Origin: Bacteroides sp.
GTDB taxonomy: Bacteria > Bacteroidota > Bacteroidia > Bacteroidales > Muribaculaceae
DNA length: 48,973 nucleotides
Assembly: GCA_014802435.1 (NCBI GenBank)
Contig: JAAVCG010000040.1
Coordinates: 1-48,973, forward strand
Reading direction: 5' to 3'
The notes beneath the pieces were generated by a model, which saw only the letters and a program-made list of their open reading frames with translations, was not told the origin of the DNA and did no database searches. The position numbers and the translations under genes are program-made. Within the stretch, counting starts at the first letter, position 1, and each line of letters starts with the position of its first letter. This document shows, in pieces, positions 8,301 through 16,515 of the stretch.

Positions 8301-9398
8301 GCCCACAGGCACGCTGGTCTTGGCTTCAACACCATTGATAACGAGGATGCCTTCCGCACCCAAAGTAACGTTGAATTTCGCATTTTTCTTGAAGAGAGTG
8401 GCCCCCTCAACCCATTCGTCAACGTAGACCCATGATTCGAAGGCGAAGTTTTCAGGCGCGGAGCCAAGCACCCCTTTCGGGAGGGTCAGCTGAGTTGTTC
8501 CGTCAAGAACCACAACGCCTTTTTTCGTGCCGAAGTCAGTCACCTTGGCGTCGCCAAGGTCGGCATCATAGCGCGTCAGGCGCGGCGAAATTGTCGCGTC
8601 TGAGGTGTTGATTGCGCCGCCAATCAAGGCTATGCGGTTTGAGAGGCTGTAATGACGCTTATCAACCGCGCGGTCAAAGAAACGCTCTACATTACCGTAG
8701 GCCAGGTTAATCAGATAGCGGAACTTATCGTTGTCTGTAACCTTCGATTTTTCTACGCCTGAGGCCGAAAAAGTGCCGTGAGCATCGCCGCGATAGTCCA
8801 CGAGGTTGGCACACTGTTCCTGGTCCATCTTCCAATAAGCGGCCAGTGATTTCCACGAGGGGTTGAGGTCATTGAGGGTTGTGCGCGTAAATGAGTTATA
8901 ATCAGCGGGAAGCTCACCATTCCAAAGACGCACTTCGTCAACGCGACCAATGAAGTCACCGCCCAACCAAAGGCTTTTGGTGTCGGCCGGAAGTTCAAGC
9001 ACGGAGCCGAGAGTATATTCGGCCTCGCCGTTGACGGTTACGCGGGTACCGGCGGCAGAACTCCTGACAGTGAGATGTGTCCATTTGCCGGCGGCAATCT
9101 CGCTGCTGGTAATGGCAAGATGATTCGTGCCGTCATTGAGGACTATGGCGTGATTCACACCTAATTTGATACTGAATCGGCCGCTGCGGATGATTGATGC
9201 ACCCTGAGTCCATGATTCCGGGCAGAACCATAGCTGCAATGTATAATCATCGGCCGACTGAAACGCACTGACATTGCCAAGATTGACTATGCCTTCGCCG
9301 GAAGTAAACCGAACGGCGTAATTATCAACTTGGGCCGAAACACTCATGGCAGAGGATGCCGCCACGAGCACGCCCAACAAATTTCCAAGTTTTTTCAT
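5334..9398 (-). CDS. Large secreted LamG-GH18 glycan hydrolase
   Basis: A 1354-aa multidomain secreted enzyme. The start is set at the ATG at 9398 (MKKLGNLLGVLVAASSAM, signal peptide to about residue 22); the in-frame ATG at 9422 lies before the likely transcription start. Two LamG/concanavalin-like domains (about 24-160 and 290-420) are followed by a GH18 barrel (about 455-740) with the catalytic D-x-x-D-x-D-x-E motif as DGIDFDFE (D528, D531, D533, E535) and a terminal MYWDLG. After that come a FIVAR-like helical stretch (about 765-825), beta-rich binding modules, and a C-terminal end with IYDLQGRKV and GIYIVNGRKVVF, typical of Bacteroidales cell-surface or type IX-like sorting tails. GH18 includes chitinases and endo-beta-N-acetylglucosaminidases; the gut setting and the GH95 neighbour favour the latter, acting on N-glycans. 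That choice is inference. Confidence 0.85.
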   Translation of the reverse strand: MKKLGNLLGVLVAASSAMSVSAQVDNYAVRFTSGEGIVNLGNVSAFQSADDYTLQLWFCPESWTQGASIIRSGRFSIKLGVNHAIVLNDGTNHLAITSSEIAAGKWTHLTVRSSAAGTRVTVNGEAEYTLGSVLELPADTKSLWLGGDFIGRVDEVRLWNGELPADYNSFTRTTLNDLNPSWKSLAAYWKMDQEQCANLVDYRGDAHGTFSASGVEKSKVTDNDKFRYLINLAYGNVERFFDRAVDKRHYSLSNRIALIGGAINTSDATISPRLTRYDADLGDAKVTDFGTKKGVVVLDGTTQLTLPKGVLGSAPENFAFESWVYVDEWVEGATLFKKNAKFNVTLGAEGILVINGVEAKTSVPVGKWVHIGICNTSSGFDVLVGSKVTSVSVDTHTLTSSSVKPVIGTGFKGKFEEIMIWKGARTTDQMKSDASQLPLADNKVTVAGNLWNSMDACYLFDNAEEPGFDSFSLNRIYRTMREYNAGMRGVKYVVTISAGSFDNCFSNASNRTKLAKALAEIGNDPDFDGIDFDFEWTYSAGGWNNIALICQETRKLLQEGKELTVTPHAVTYAFPVDKMDCVDRFYFQIYGPGQTPIFTMPYYTARAEDFVNHGYPKDKIVMSYATTTSGGWTSATGGSRVGSSHPGFYPAGYKGIYNSTVRPSDDVIYNSANDCYYYLTGFDQTIERTQYTVENDLGGIMYWDLGNDLASTHKYSLARGASYALNSNVELLVTEVDSAAPAPENDPNGPEATDDPADQGGFDTSLNEEAILAALQVYANTPGYPGEGSTERANLLNAINIAKLGLSDAASLNKAVEAYLASSPSAVGAPLDGVRYYVYGVNRYEENAARFLAADANGLTITATRPANLSADYQWTVTDAGNGFTLCNNNGEYLAADGSMTADAAKARVFPVVAGNSMGQLQLQMSDTDYLVSHYEETTRVNMAVDITTDANAEGNNPKLWSSQWVFEPVEEPVSSLVEYTVLTDGGSTGLVIGDGDIVGNGSTIYYDGNIGVTTYCENSTNASVAIDEKNHTISLTPSGLQLNRVYRFSNKEQGSKYLTIDEDKKLVVASMDSDNPQQMFKIARVGANKFVLTAQGVYLDEPANRTGQQNGTSSTPAVYYVLMSPDGTFAFDGGRPYGGSWDLGSRTLSAQTNAKVQTGDSEAGSAWWTAEEVDEVTVPAVAAGNEYYAAVALPFAMEAPDKVYTAHAREEKLYLTALEGSIIPAGLPVLIKADAESVTLRFAAEEAEAPRDVTNHLKGYFFAGDAPAAAFRLGDHNGTPAFIANRPSEGRNRAYVESSRSNSSWLKITDEVDAISEITTDTDNSGTIYDLQGRKVTSPKRGIYIVNGRKVVF

Positions 9399-9423
9399 GA
9401 ATATATGATTGGTTTTAATCATA

Positions 9424-9455
9424 CAAATTTAGTGAAATGAATTGAAATCACCAAA
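9424..9455 (-). promoter_or_regulatory. Promoter of GH18 gene
   Basis: On the minus strand TTTG (9455-9452), exactly 20 bp, TAAATTTG (9431-9424). It fully matches the Bacteroidota -33/-7 pattern and places the transcript start near 9417, supporting the ATG at 9398 rather than 9422. Confidence 0.75.
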
Positions 9456-9603
9456 TTTAGCCCCCATTTTATATTCCCCCACACCTCTCCCCGCAAAAAC
9501 CTAACCCGCAAAACAGTGTAGTGAGTTGAATAACTCAAAGAAGCGATAATGCACCGGGGCGGCTTCTTTTCGCTACCCGGCACAATATCCACAACACCCA
9601 TCG

Positions 9604-9708
9604 TAGGGACGCGACATGTCGCGTCCGCATTGTCAAATGTGCGGGTATGAGGATAAATTATTGTATAGCAATCGTTTATTGGCGCGGACGCGACATATCG
9701 CGTCCCTA
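9604..9708. repeat. Inverted pair of palindromic repeat C
   Basis: A 25-bp unit at 9604-9628 containing the perfect 20-bp palindrome GGACGCGACATGTCGCGTCC, and an inverted unit at 9684-9708 with one change at the centre (CATATC). The pair is 55 bp apart and could form one long cruciform. It is unlike repeats A and B in sequence but has the same plan. Confidence 0.85.
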
Positions 9709-9721
9709 CTTTCCTCGGGTT

Positions 9722-9750
9722 GGCGGCGGATTGGAATCCGCCTCTCCATA
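9722..9750. repeat. Palindromic repeat A, single copy
   Basis: Stem GGCGGATT-GG-AATCCGCC followed by CTCTCCATA, matching the inverted copy at 2679-2708 with a base change that keeps the stem. It lies just past the stop codon of the gene at 9773-10441 and could serve as its terminator hairpin. Confidence 0.8.
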
Positions 9751-9772
9751 AGTGAGGGTGTTGCTGTTTTTG

Positions 9773-10441
9773 TTATTGTTTGCGGGAGGCGAGTTCTGCG
9801 TCGATGAGCGGGAGAACGATTGAGGGATTTTCGCGGAAATCCGAGGGGTCAAGGACTCCGTCGTCAATGAGCTTGACTATGCCGGGAAATTCTCTGAAAT
9901 AGAATTTCATGACCTTGCGCATTCCAAAAATCAGGTCTCTCGTATCAAACCAATAGGCCTTGGCTATATCTTCGTCATTCAGCTTGTAATAATAGATCCA
10001 GGAGTAGTTATTAACCGACATTGAGGGGGTATTAGTCGTGTCAAGAGCCGGGCGAACGTATCCCTTGACATTCTCGCCATTATAAATCATGCGGAGAAAT
10101 ATCGGTTTCTTATACGTCTTGGGGGATTTTTTCCACGCGTTAGGCATATATTTTTGCGCCCTGACGGGATGATAGACGGCAAAGATTGAGTCGCCTTCAG
10201 AAGGCGGAAAGACGAGTTCGGCAACTTGTTCGGAAGTGTATTCGGTCTCATTGCCTCCCTCTTCGCGGCTGATGTTGATCTTTGAAACATCGGGCCTTAA
10301 ATAGTTAATCAGATGAGTTGAGGTGTAGCCCTCAAACTTTGTGCTGTCGGCCAGGGTAACGTAGACCTTCTCGCTGAATTTCGTGGCGCTTGCGGCCATG
10401 GCTATCATGCAGCAAGCCAAAAATAAAATCGCTTTTTTCAT
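9773..10441 (-). CDS. Secreted hypothetical protein, 222 aa
   Basis: Not recognised as a named family. A signal peptide (MKKAILFLACCMIAMAASAT, cleavage near residue 19) is followed by about 200 residues. The N-terminal half has a beta-rich pattern (KVYVTLADSTKFEGYTS, EYTSEQVAELVFPP) that recalls the small barrel of proteins taking their cue from 'response to a property change' repeats in Bacteroidales hypothetical proteins. The C-terminal half (FDTRDLIFGMRKVMKFYFRE onward) is helical and charged. A promoter lies at 10461-10468 with a palindrome just upstream. The gene sits directly downstream of the Crp-like regulator on the same strand but has its own promoter, so it could be a target of that regulator. 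No function is assigned. Confidence 0.75.
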   Translation of the reverse strand: MKKAILFLACCMIAMAASATKFSEKVYVTLADSTKFEGYTSTHLINYLRPDVSKINISREEGGNETEYTSEQVAELVFPPSEGDSIFAVYHPVRAQKYMPNAWKKSPKTYKKPIFLRMIYNGENVKGYVRPALDTTNTPSMSVNNYSWIYYYKLNDEDIAKAYWFDTRDLIFGMRKVMKFYFREFPGIVKLIDDGVLDPSDFRENPSIVLPLIDAELASRKQ

Positions 10442-10460
10442 ATTTCCTTAAAATTTTCTG

Positions 10461-10504
10461 CAAAATTAGGGAAGATTTTTGACTCCGGGTGGGACAAATG
10501 TCCC
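10461..10504 (-). promoter_or_regulatory. Promoter and candidate operator of the 222-aa gene
   Basis: The -7 box TAATTTTG is at 10468-10461. No TTTG is found 19-20 bp upstream; instead the perfect palindrome GGGACA-AA-TGTCCC (10491-10504) starts 22 bp from the box, at the place of a -33 element. This would suit an activator or repressor. The Crp-like gene ends at 10511, so its product is one candidate. Confidence 0.5.
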
Positions 10505-10510
10505 AAACGG

Positions 10511-11068
10511 TCAAATTTGGGCGCGGATTCTTTGAAACTGGCGTCGCGAAATGGAAAGGTAAGAGGCTATTTCCTGATAAGGGATGCGGTCAATGACGTC
10601 AGCAAAGCGCGGAAACAGGCTTCGATAACGCTCAATGGGAGTCAGCCGATGGATTGAGAGGTAACGTTCATAGGCCTCAAGCATCAGAATTGATGAAGCC
10701 TCGGTAATAATTTCGGGATTGTGTTTCTTGATAAAATTTCTAATGTCAGACATGCGGACTTGAAGCACTTCCGAGTCACATCCGGCAATGATTGAAACCA
10801 GCGATGGCTGACTGAAAAGAAATGACCTGACATAATCGGCCACCACCTCCCCCTCAAATGAAAATCCGGTAACACATTCGTTACCCTCAGAGTCCTGAAC
10901 GGTGTACTTGAAATATCCAGAGCGGACAAAGCCGAAATACCGGCAGAGATAGCCTTCATCAACCATCGATTCGCCCTTGTGATAGGCAACGACTCGCCCA
11001 TGCTCCCTGCAGAAATCAAGGAGCGGGGCAACGTTAAATCGCGTCATGAAATCATTGAGGCGGGGCAT
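10511..11068 (-). CDS. Crp/Fnr family transcriptional regulator
   Basis: A 185-aa protein. Residues about 10-110 form a cyclic-nucleotide-binding-like beta roll (VVAYHKGESMVDEGYLCRYF, GFVRSGYFKYTV, GFSFEGEVVADYVRSFLF), which in this Bacteroidota subgroup usually lacks the cAMP-binding Arg-Ser motif; none is seen. A long dimerisation helix (ILMLEAYERYLSIHRLTP) follows, and the C-terminus is a short winged-helix HTH (IPYQEIASYLSISRRQFQRI) with recognition helix SRRQFQRIR. The ligand is unknown. The gene lies between the nuo-atp operon end and a secreted protein gene on the same strand. A hairpin at 11093-11127 separates it from nuoN, so it is probably transcribed alone. Confidence 0.85.
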   Translation of the reverse strand: MPRLNDFMTRFNVAPLLDFCREHGRVVAYHKGESMVDEGYLCRYFGFVRSGYFKYTVQDSEGNECVTGFSFEGEVVADYVRSFLFSQPSLVSIIAGCDSEVLQVRMSDIRNFIKKHNPEIITEASSILMLEAYERYLSIHRLTPIERYRSLFPRFADVIDRIPYQEIASYLSISRRQFQRIRAQI

Positions 11069-11092
11069 CTGTTTTTACGATTAATAAGTTAA

Positions 11093-11127
11093 CGGCAGCC
11101 GATAAGTTTGATGCTAATCGGCTGCCG
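11093..11127 (-). terminator. Hairpin after nuoN, likely end of nuo-atp operon
   Basis: A perfect 11-bp stem (CGGCAGCCGAT, 11093-11103, with ATCGGCTGCCG, 11117-11127) and a 13-nt loop. It lies 64 bp beyond the nuoN stop. No strong T run follows on the minus strand, so it may end transcription weakly, protect the 3' end, or be an operator for the Crp-like gene starting at 11068. Confidence 0.6.
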
Positions 11128-11190
11128 CGAATCTTGGCATGAGGGAGGAGGGAATTTTAATGTTGAAACGTTATAGTGATGGGGAGGGTT

Positions 11191-12639
11191 TTATCTGCAA
11201 AGGAGCAGGATTTCATTATAGAAGCAGGAAACGAGGCCGAGGGCGATGATTCCGGCAACGGTAATCCACATTGCGATGCGCTCGGAGCAGGATGACTTGA
11301 AAGTCGGGATGACCGGCTCATCAGAGCTGAGGAACATGGCCTTAACCACGAGCAGATAGTAGAACAGAGAGATGATGGTGTTAATCAAGGCGATGAGCAC
11401 CAGGACATAGAGCGCTACGGATGTGGTTCCATTCAGTGCGCCGGCAAAGATGAAGAACTTTGAGAAGAATCCGGCGAAGGGAGGAATACCGGCCAGAGAG
11501 AACATTGCCAGCATCATGACGAAGCTGAGCTTGGGGTTGCTCTTGTAGAGGCCGCGATAGTCGGTCATATCGAGCTTGCCGGTAGCGTTTTCAATTGATT
11601 GGATAACGCCGAAAGCGGCAAGGTTAGAGAAGATGTAGACCAGGATATAGAACATCAGCGAGGCCATGCCCATAGCGTTATTGCCGACAATACCAAGCAT
11701 GATGTAACCGGCCTGAGAGATTGAGGAGAAGGCCAGGAAACGCTTCATGTTAGTCTGGCGCAGGGCAAAGAGGTTACCGACGGTGATGGTCAGGATAATC
11801 AGTGCATAGAGCATCCATTCCCATACCTGAGAATAGACAGCGCCGAAGACCTGAGTGAGAATCACGAGGAAGGCAAACGCGGCTGAGCCCTTGGAGATAA
11901 CGCTCAGATAAGAGGTAACGGAAGTAGGTGCGCCCTGATAAACGTCGGCAGTCCAGAGATGGAAGGGGACGAGCGAGAGCTTGAAACCAACGCCGGCAAT
12001 GACAAAGGCCAGAGCGACAATCAGGAGGGCTGAAACCTGCTGAGTGGCAACCGATGCGGCGATGTCGCCAAAGTAGAGCGAGCCGGAGAGCATGTAGATG
12101 TAGCTCAGGCCCATCATGAAGATGGCAGAGGAGAAGACGGCGGTCAGGATATACTTGATGGCCGCTTCATGGCTTTCATACTTGTTCTTTTCAAAGGCGA
12201 CGAGAGCGGCAAGGGGGAGCGAAGCAGCCTCCAGGCCGATGATGAAGAGGAGGAAGTGGCGGGCGGAAATCATCAGATACATGCCAAAGAGCGTCACCAG
12301 GATGAGTTCGAGGAATTCGCCGCGGCGCACTACTTGATTTTCAGAGTTATTCCAGGTAATGGACTGCACGAGGACAATCAGAACGCCAACGTTGAGAATA
12401 TTCTTGATGCAGGCAATTACGGGCGAGGTTTCATACATTCCGGCAAATGCGGTCTGCACTCCGGAGGGAGCGGCGCAGCAGAAGCCGCAAACCGTCAGCA
12501 GGCCGAAAAGAATGATTGAAATACCTTGGATGGAGTTGAGAGCCCGCTTTGACATGAAGGTGTCATAGAGGAAGACCAGCAGGAACACGACCAGGAGGCC
12601 GATTTCCTGTTTCATTACTAAAAACTGTGAGTAATCCAT
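11191..12639 (-). CDS. nuoN: NADH-quinone oxidoreductase subunit N
   Basis: A 482-aa antiporter-like membrane subunit of complex I, which helps convert quinone reduction into proton pumping. It has about 14 hydrophobic spans and the conserved family signatures: a glutamate in FIIGLEAASLPLAALVAFEK, the half-channel lysine helix HEAAIKYILTAVFSSAIFMM, GVGFKLSLVPFHLWTADVYQ (with PFHxWxxDVY), and KGSAAFAFLVI. The length is normal. It is the last gene of the locus, 26 bp after nuoM, and a hairpin follows at 11093. Confidence 0.96.
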   Translation of the reverse strand: MDYSQFLVMKQEIGLLVVFLLVFLYDTFMSKRALNSIQGISIILFGLLTVCGFCCAAPSGVQTAFAGMYETSPVIACIKNILNVGVLIVLVQSITWNNSENQVVRRGEFLELILVTLFGMYLMISARHFLLFIIGLEAASLPLAALVAFEKNKYESHEAAIKYILTAVFSSAIFMMGLSYIYMLSGSLYFGDIAASVATQQVSALLIVALAFVIAGVGFKLSLVPFHLWTADVYQGAPTSVTSYLSVISKGSAAFAFLVILTQVFGAVYSQVWEWMLYALIILTITVGNLFALRQTNMKRFLAFSSISQAGYIMLGIVGNNAMGMASLMFYILVYIFSNLAAFGVIQSIENATGKLDMTDYRGLYKSNPKLSFVMMLAMFSLAGIPPFAGFFSKFFIFAGALNGTTSVALYVLVLIALINTIISLFYYLLVVKAMFLSSDEPVIPTFKSSCSERIAMWITVAGIIALGLVSCFYNEILLLCR

Positions 12640-12664
12640 TGGTTGAAATTAGTTTTTACAGTAA

Positions 12665-14158
12665 TTACATTCCGAGCACCTTGAAAATCTCGGGCGAGAA
12701 TGTTGTGCGAATCAAGTTAGCAAAGAAATTGGGGAAGCAACCGATAGCGGCAACGCAGATAATGAGCGTTACGGTAGAGGTGCGTTCCCACCATGTTGCG
12801 TCAGTGAGCTCTTCATGGTGTTTATCATAAACGGGGCCAAGGAGGAGCTTGCCGACCACTCGGAGGATATAAACCGCCGTGATAACGATTGAGCAGCAGG
12901 CAATAATCGTGAAGACGCGATTGAGAGTATGAGTATTTTCAAACGAGCCGACGAAGATTGTCATTTCAGCAACGAAGCCTGAGAGACCGGGAAGGCCGAG
13001 AGAGGCGAAACCGGCAATCATATAGCAGACGGCGAGGAAGGGCATAATCTTCATCAGGCCTCCCATCTGGCGGATGTCGCGAGTATGTGTGCGGCCATAA
13101 ATCATACCGATGAGTGCGAAGAAGAGGGCGGTCATGAGGCCGTGAGAGAGCATCTGCATGATTGCGCCGGTCATAGCCGTAGTGTTCAGCATCAGGATTG
13201 CGAAGAGTACCAGACCGCAGTGGCTCACTGAGGAGTAAGCGTTGATATACTTAAGGTCAGTCTGCACGCAAGCGGAGAATGCACCGTAGACGACGGAGAT
13301 ACCCGTAAGAATCAGGAAAATCCAGGCGAGCTCGTTAGCGGCATAAGGCATCAGGAAGATGGCCACACGGAAGCAACCGTAGCCGCCGAGCTTCATCAGG
13401 ACGCCGGCATGGAGCATGGAGACGGCTGTAGGCGCACAGGCGTGACCGTCAGGGCTCCAGGTATGGAAGGGGAACATAGCGCCGAGGACACCGAAACCGA
13501 CGAAGGCCATCGGGAAGAGGAACATCTGCCATGAATGATCAATCGTGTCAGCCTGAGCAATCTCAAGGATATTCCATGAGTTGAGGCCGGCGTTATAATA
13601 GATGCCGATGATTGAGAGCATCAGGAAAGCGGAGCCGCCCATGAGCATCAGGGTGAGCTTCATGGCTGAATACTCCTTGCGTCCGGTGCCCCAGATACCG
13701 ATGAGGAGATACATCGGGATAAGAGCGACTTCATAGAACATAAACATCGTGAAGAGGTCAATGCTGATGAAGAATCCGAAGACGCCGATAGAGAGCAGAA
13801 TCAGCCAGAGGAAGAATTCCTTGGGGAGGGGATTGATTTTCCAGGAGGCGAAAGAGCCGGTCAGCAGAATGATGCTTGAGAGCAGAAGCATTGCGATAGA
13901 GATGCCGTCGACTCCGACACTCAGCTTAATATTCAGCGCGGAAAACCAAGTCCAGTCGCCGCGATAGAGCATGGCGGCATTATCGCCGGCAGCGCGCAGA
14001 CCGAGATAGTCAACGAGGAGCCAGACGCTCAGGCCCAGGAGGCAGAGCGAGCCCGCAACGGCTACAGTGCGAATCTGAGCCATGTTGCGACAGAGGTAAA
14101 TACCCAGGAGCATAATCACCGGGATTACCACGAAATATATCAGAGGATTTGAAAACAT
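12665..14158 (-). CDS. nuoM: NADH-quinone oxidoreductase subunit M
   Basis: A 497-aa antiporter-like proton-pumping subunit of complex I, with about 14 membrane spans. Signatures include DLFTMFMFYEVALIPMYLLI (conserved Glu in TM5), PFHTWSPDGHACAPTAVSML (the PFHxWLPDAHxxAPT pattern; here Ser-Pro-Asp-Gly, a local variation), MLHAGVLMKLGGYG with the conserved lysine, and SHGLMTALFFALIGMIYGRT. It lies 39 bp after nuoL and 25 bp before nuoN in the same operon. Confidence 0.96.
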   Translation of the reverse strand: MFSNPLIYFVVIPVIMLLGIYLCRNMAQIRTVAVAGSLCLLGLSVWLLVDYLGLRAAGDNAAMLYRGDWTWFSALNIKLSVGVDGISIAMLLLSSIILLTGSFASWKINPLPKEFFLWLILLSIGVFGFFISIDLFTMFMFYEVALIPMYLLIGIWGTGRKEYSAMKLTLMLMGGSAFLMLSIIGIYYNAGLNSWNILEIAQADTIDHSWQMFLFPMAFVGFGVLGAMFPFHTWSPDGHACAPTAVSMLHAGVLMKLGGYGCFRVAIFLMPYAANELAWIFLILTGISVVYGAFSACVQTDLKYINAYSSVSHCGLVLFAILMLNTTAMTGAIMQMLSHGLMTALFFALIGMIYGRTHTRDIRQMGGLMKIMPFLAVCYMIAGFASLGLPGLSGFVAEMTIFVGSFENTHTLNRVFTIIACCSIVITAVYILRVVGKLLLGPVYDKHHEELTDATWWERTSTVTLIICVAAIGCFPNFFANLIRTTFSPEIFKVLGM

Positions 14159-14197
14159 AATTTGGATAATGTTTGATTGGTTCGGTGATTAGGGGGA

Positions 14198-16168
14198 TTA
14201 GAGCATAATGACTGCTGCGGTTACGCCTCCAAGGAGCAGAGCGCCGAAGAGGTAGACATAAACATAGCTCTGCACATTGCCGCTCTGGAGCGGGCGAATC
14301 GTGATGCTCAGACGCTGGGCACACCATGCGAGACCATCCATGGTGCCGTCAATGATGTGGCGGTCAAACCAGGCGATAGGCTTACAGATGAGGTTGAAAA
14401 TAATCTTATGAGTGATGAAGAGATAGATTTCATCCCAGTAGAAGCGATGGTGAGCAGCGGTCCAGAGGGCGCCGGTAGCCTTGGCAACCTTGTCAGGCAT
14501 CGGGTTTTTCTTGCGATACATAACAGTTGCGAGGGCAATTGCGAGCACTGCGATAATGATTGAGGGCATAGCGACGCCAATCCAGTCAATATGGATATGG
14601 TAAGGTTCGCCATTCCAGGTCACCAGTTCGCCGAAGGGGATAAATCCGGCAACACAGCTAACCAGGGCCAGGAAAATCAGGGGCAGCGACATGGGCCAGG
14701 GAGCGTCATGAGGCTTGTGATGGCCATAATCGGGTTCGTCCCACCAGAATATCAGATAATAGAGGCGGAACATATAGAATGCCGTCAGACCGGCAACCAT
14801 GCTCATCCAAGCGCCCCAGATGAAGCTGTTTTCATAACAAGCGGAGAGGATTTCGTCCTTAGAAAAGAATCCGCTGAAGGGAGGGATACCGGCAATGGCA
14901 AGACAGCCAATCAGGAAGGTGATATGAGTGATGGGCATGTACTTGCGCAGGCCGCCCATTGCGGTATAATCATTAGAGTGAACGGCATGAATCAGGGCAC
15001 CGGCACCGAGGAAGAGCAGAGCCTTGAACATTGCGTGAGTGAACAGATGGAACATGGAGGCCATATAGCCGAGGCCTTCATGGATTTCAGGACGGGCCAC
15101 ACCGAGCGACACCATCATGAAAGCGATCTGAGAGATGGTAGAGAAGGCGAGCACGCGCTTGATATCGATCTGAGTGCAGGCCACTACGGCGGCATAGAAA
15201 GCCGTGATAGCGCCAACGACGGTGATGAACGTCAGTGCGGCTTCTTCCATCAGATAGAGCGGGAAGAGGCGGGCGACGAGATACACGCCGGCGACAACCA
15301 TCGTCGCAGCATGGATAAGGGCCGAAACGGGAGTCGGGCCTTCCATAGCGTCAGGGAGCCAGATATGCAGCGGAAGCATTGCTGATTTACCCATACCGCC
15401 CATGAAGATGAGCACGAGGGCCCAGGTCAGCAGGGAGCAGCCCATGAAAGTTGCGCCGCCGAAGCTTGCCAAAACGTTGAGCGGAGTAACGAGGTCATTA
15501 ACTGAAGAGCCGTTAGCGAGAACGGAGCCGGTCAGTTCGGTGAAGTTGAAAGTGCCGGTATAGAAGCTGAGAATCAGGATACCGATGAGGAAACCGAGGT
15601 CAGCAAAGCGAGTAACGATAAACGCCTTTTTAGAAGCGGAGACGGCTGAGGGGCGCTGATAATAGAATCCGATGAGCAGATAAGAAGAAGCGCCGACGAG
15701 CTCCCAGAAGATATACATCTGGAAGATGTTGGTAGCAACGACCAGGCCGAGCATTGAGAAGCTGAAGAGCTGCAGGAATGCATAGTAACGTTGGAAGCCT
15801 TTTTCGCCCTCCATGTAACCGAGAGAATAGAGGTGGACACAGAAGCTGATCGTAGTGATAACGACGAGCATCAGGGCCGAAATCGGGTCAAGGAGGAAAC
15901 CGATACGGATGGTCAAATCCTTATAGAAATTGAGCCAGTCCTGGTTGAAGACTACGTATTGCAGGCGAGTACCGTCGAGAATAAACTCTGAGGCGCCGCT
16001 AAAGAAGTAAGTGAAGGCCGTGATGTAGGCGAGCACCATGACTGTGCCAATGCTGAGGATTCCATACCATCCGGCAGCTTTATGGCTCATCTTGGGTCCG
16101 AGCAGACCGAGCACTAAGAAGCCCAGCAGCGGCAGACACAGAATAAGAATGGGAATTACAGGTTCCAT
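14198..16168 (-). CDS. nuoL: NADH-quinone oxidoreductase subunit L
   Basis: A 656-aa subunit, the distal proton pump of complex I, with the long C-terminal lateral helix expected of NuoL. Motifs: FMGGMGKSAMLPLHIWLPDA then MEGPTPVSALIHAATMVVAG, SNDYTAMGGLRKYMP, and FSGFFSKDEILSACYE. The C-terminal region from about 500 carries an amphipathic stretch and a last span (YVYVYLFGALLLGGVTAAVI). The length is typical (610-680). It starts 16 bp after the nuoK stop. Confidence 0.97.
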   Translation of the reverse strand: MEPVIPILILCLPLLGFLVLGLLGPKMSHKAAGWYGILSIGTVMVLAYITAFTYFFSGASEFILDGTRLQYVVFNQDWLNFYKDLTIRIGFLLDPISALMLVVITTISFCVHLYSLGYMEGEKGFQRYYAFLQLFSFSMLGLVVATNIFQMYIFWELVGASSYLLIGFYYQRPSAVSASKKAFIVTRFADLGFLIGILILSFYTGTFNFTELTGSVLANGSSVNDLVTPLNVLASFGGATFMGCSLLTWALVLIFMGGMGKSAMLPLHIWLPDAMEGPTPVSALIHAATMVVAGVYLVARLFPLYLMEEAALTFITVVGAITAFYAAVVACTQIDIKRVLAFSTISQIAFMMVSLGVARPEIHEGLGYMASMFHLFTHAMFKALLFLGAGALIHAVHSNDYTAMGGLRKYMPITHITFLIGCLAIAGIPPFSGFFSKDEILSACYENSFIWGAWMSMVAGLTAFYMFRLYYLIFWWDEPDYGHHKPHDAPWPMSLPLIFLALVSCVAGFIPFGELVTWNGEPYHIHIDWIGVAMPSIIIAVLAIALATVMYRKKNPMPDKVAKATGALWTAAHHRFYWDEIYLFITHKIIFNLICKPIAWFDRHIIDGTMDGLAWCAQRLSITIRPLQSGNVQSYVYVYLFGALLLGGVTAAVIML

Positions 16169-16184
16169 ATTTCAGTTGGGGGGA

Positions 16185-16496
16185 TTATCCTTTAAGTTGA
16201 CTTGCTTCGTCGGTCTCCACTTTTTTGGTGACACGATAGAGATTAATAATGATTGCGATTGCGAGGGCGGTTTCGGCGGCCGCAATAGCGATAGCGAAGA
16301 GCGTGAAAATCATGCCTTCCTGTGATTCCGGGAAGAGGTAACGATTGATAACGGTGAAGTTGATATCAACCGCATTGAGCATGAGTTCCAGCGAAATGAG
16401 CATTGCAATCATGTTTTTGCGCGTGAGGAATCCGTAGACTCCGCAGCAGAACATGATGAGGCTCGGCACCAGATAATATAACAGTTTGATTTCCAT
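16185..16496 (-). CDS. nuoK: NADH-quinone oxidoreductase subunit K
   Basis: A 103-aa three-span membrane subunit homologous to MrpC. The two conserved membrane glutamates are present (ISLELMLNAVDINF and AIAAAETALAIAIIINLYR), with the family's GVYGFLTRKNMIAMLISLEL start. It lies between nuoJ (19 bp) and nuoL (16 bp). Confidence 0.96.
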   Translation of the reverse strand: MEIKLLYYLVPSLIMFCCGVYGFLTRKNMIAMLISLELMLNAVDINFTVINRYLFPESQEGMIFTLFAIAIAAAETALAIAIIINLYRVTKKVETDEASQLKG

Positions 16497-16515
16497 TGCT
16501 GAAAGATAATGAATA

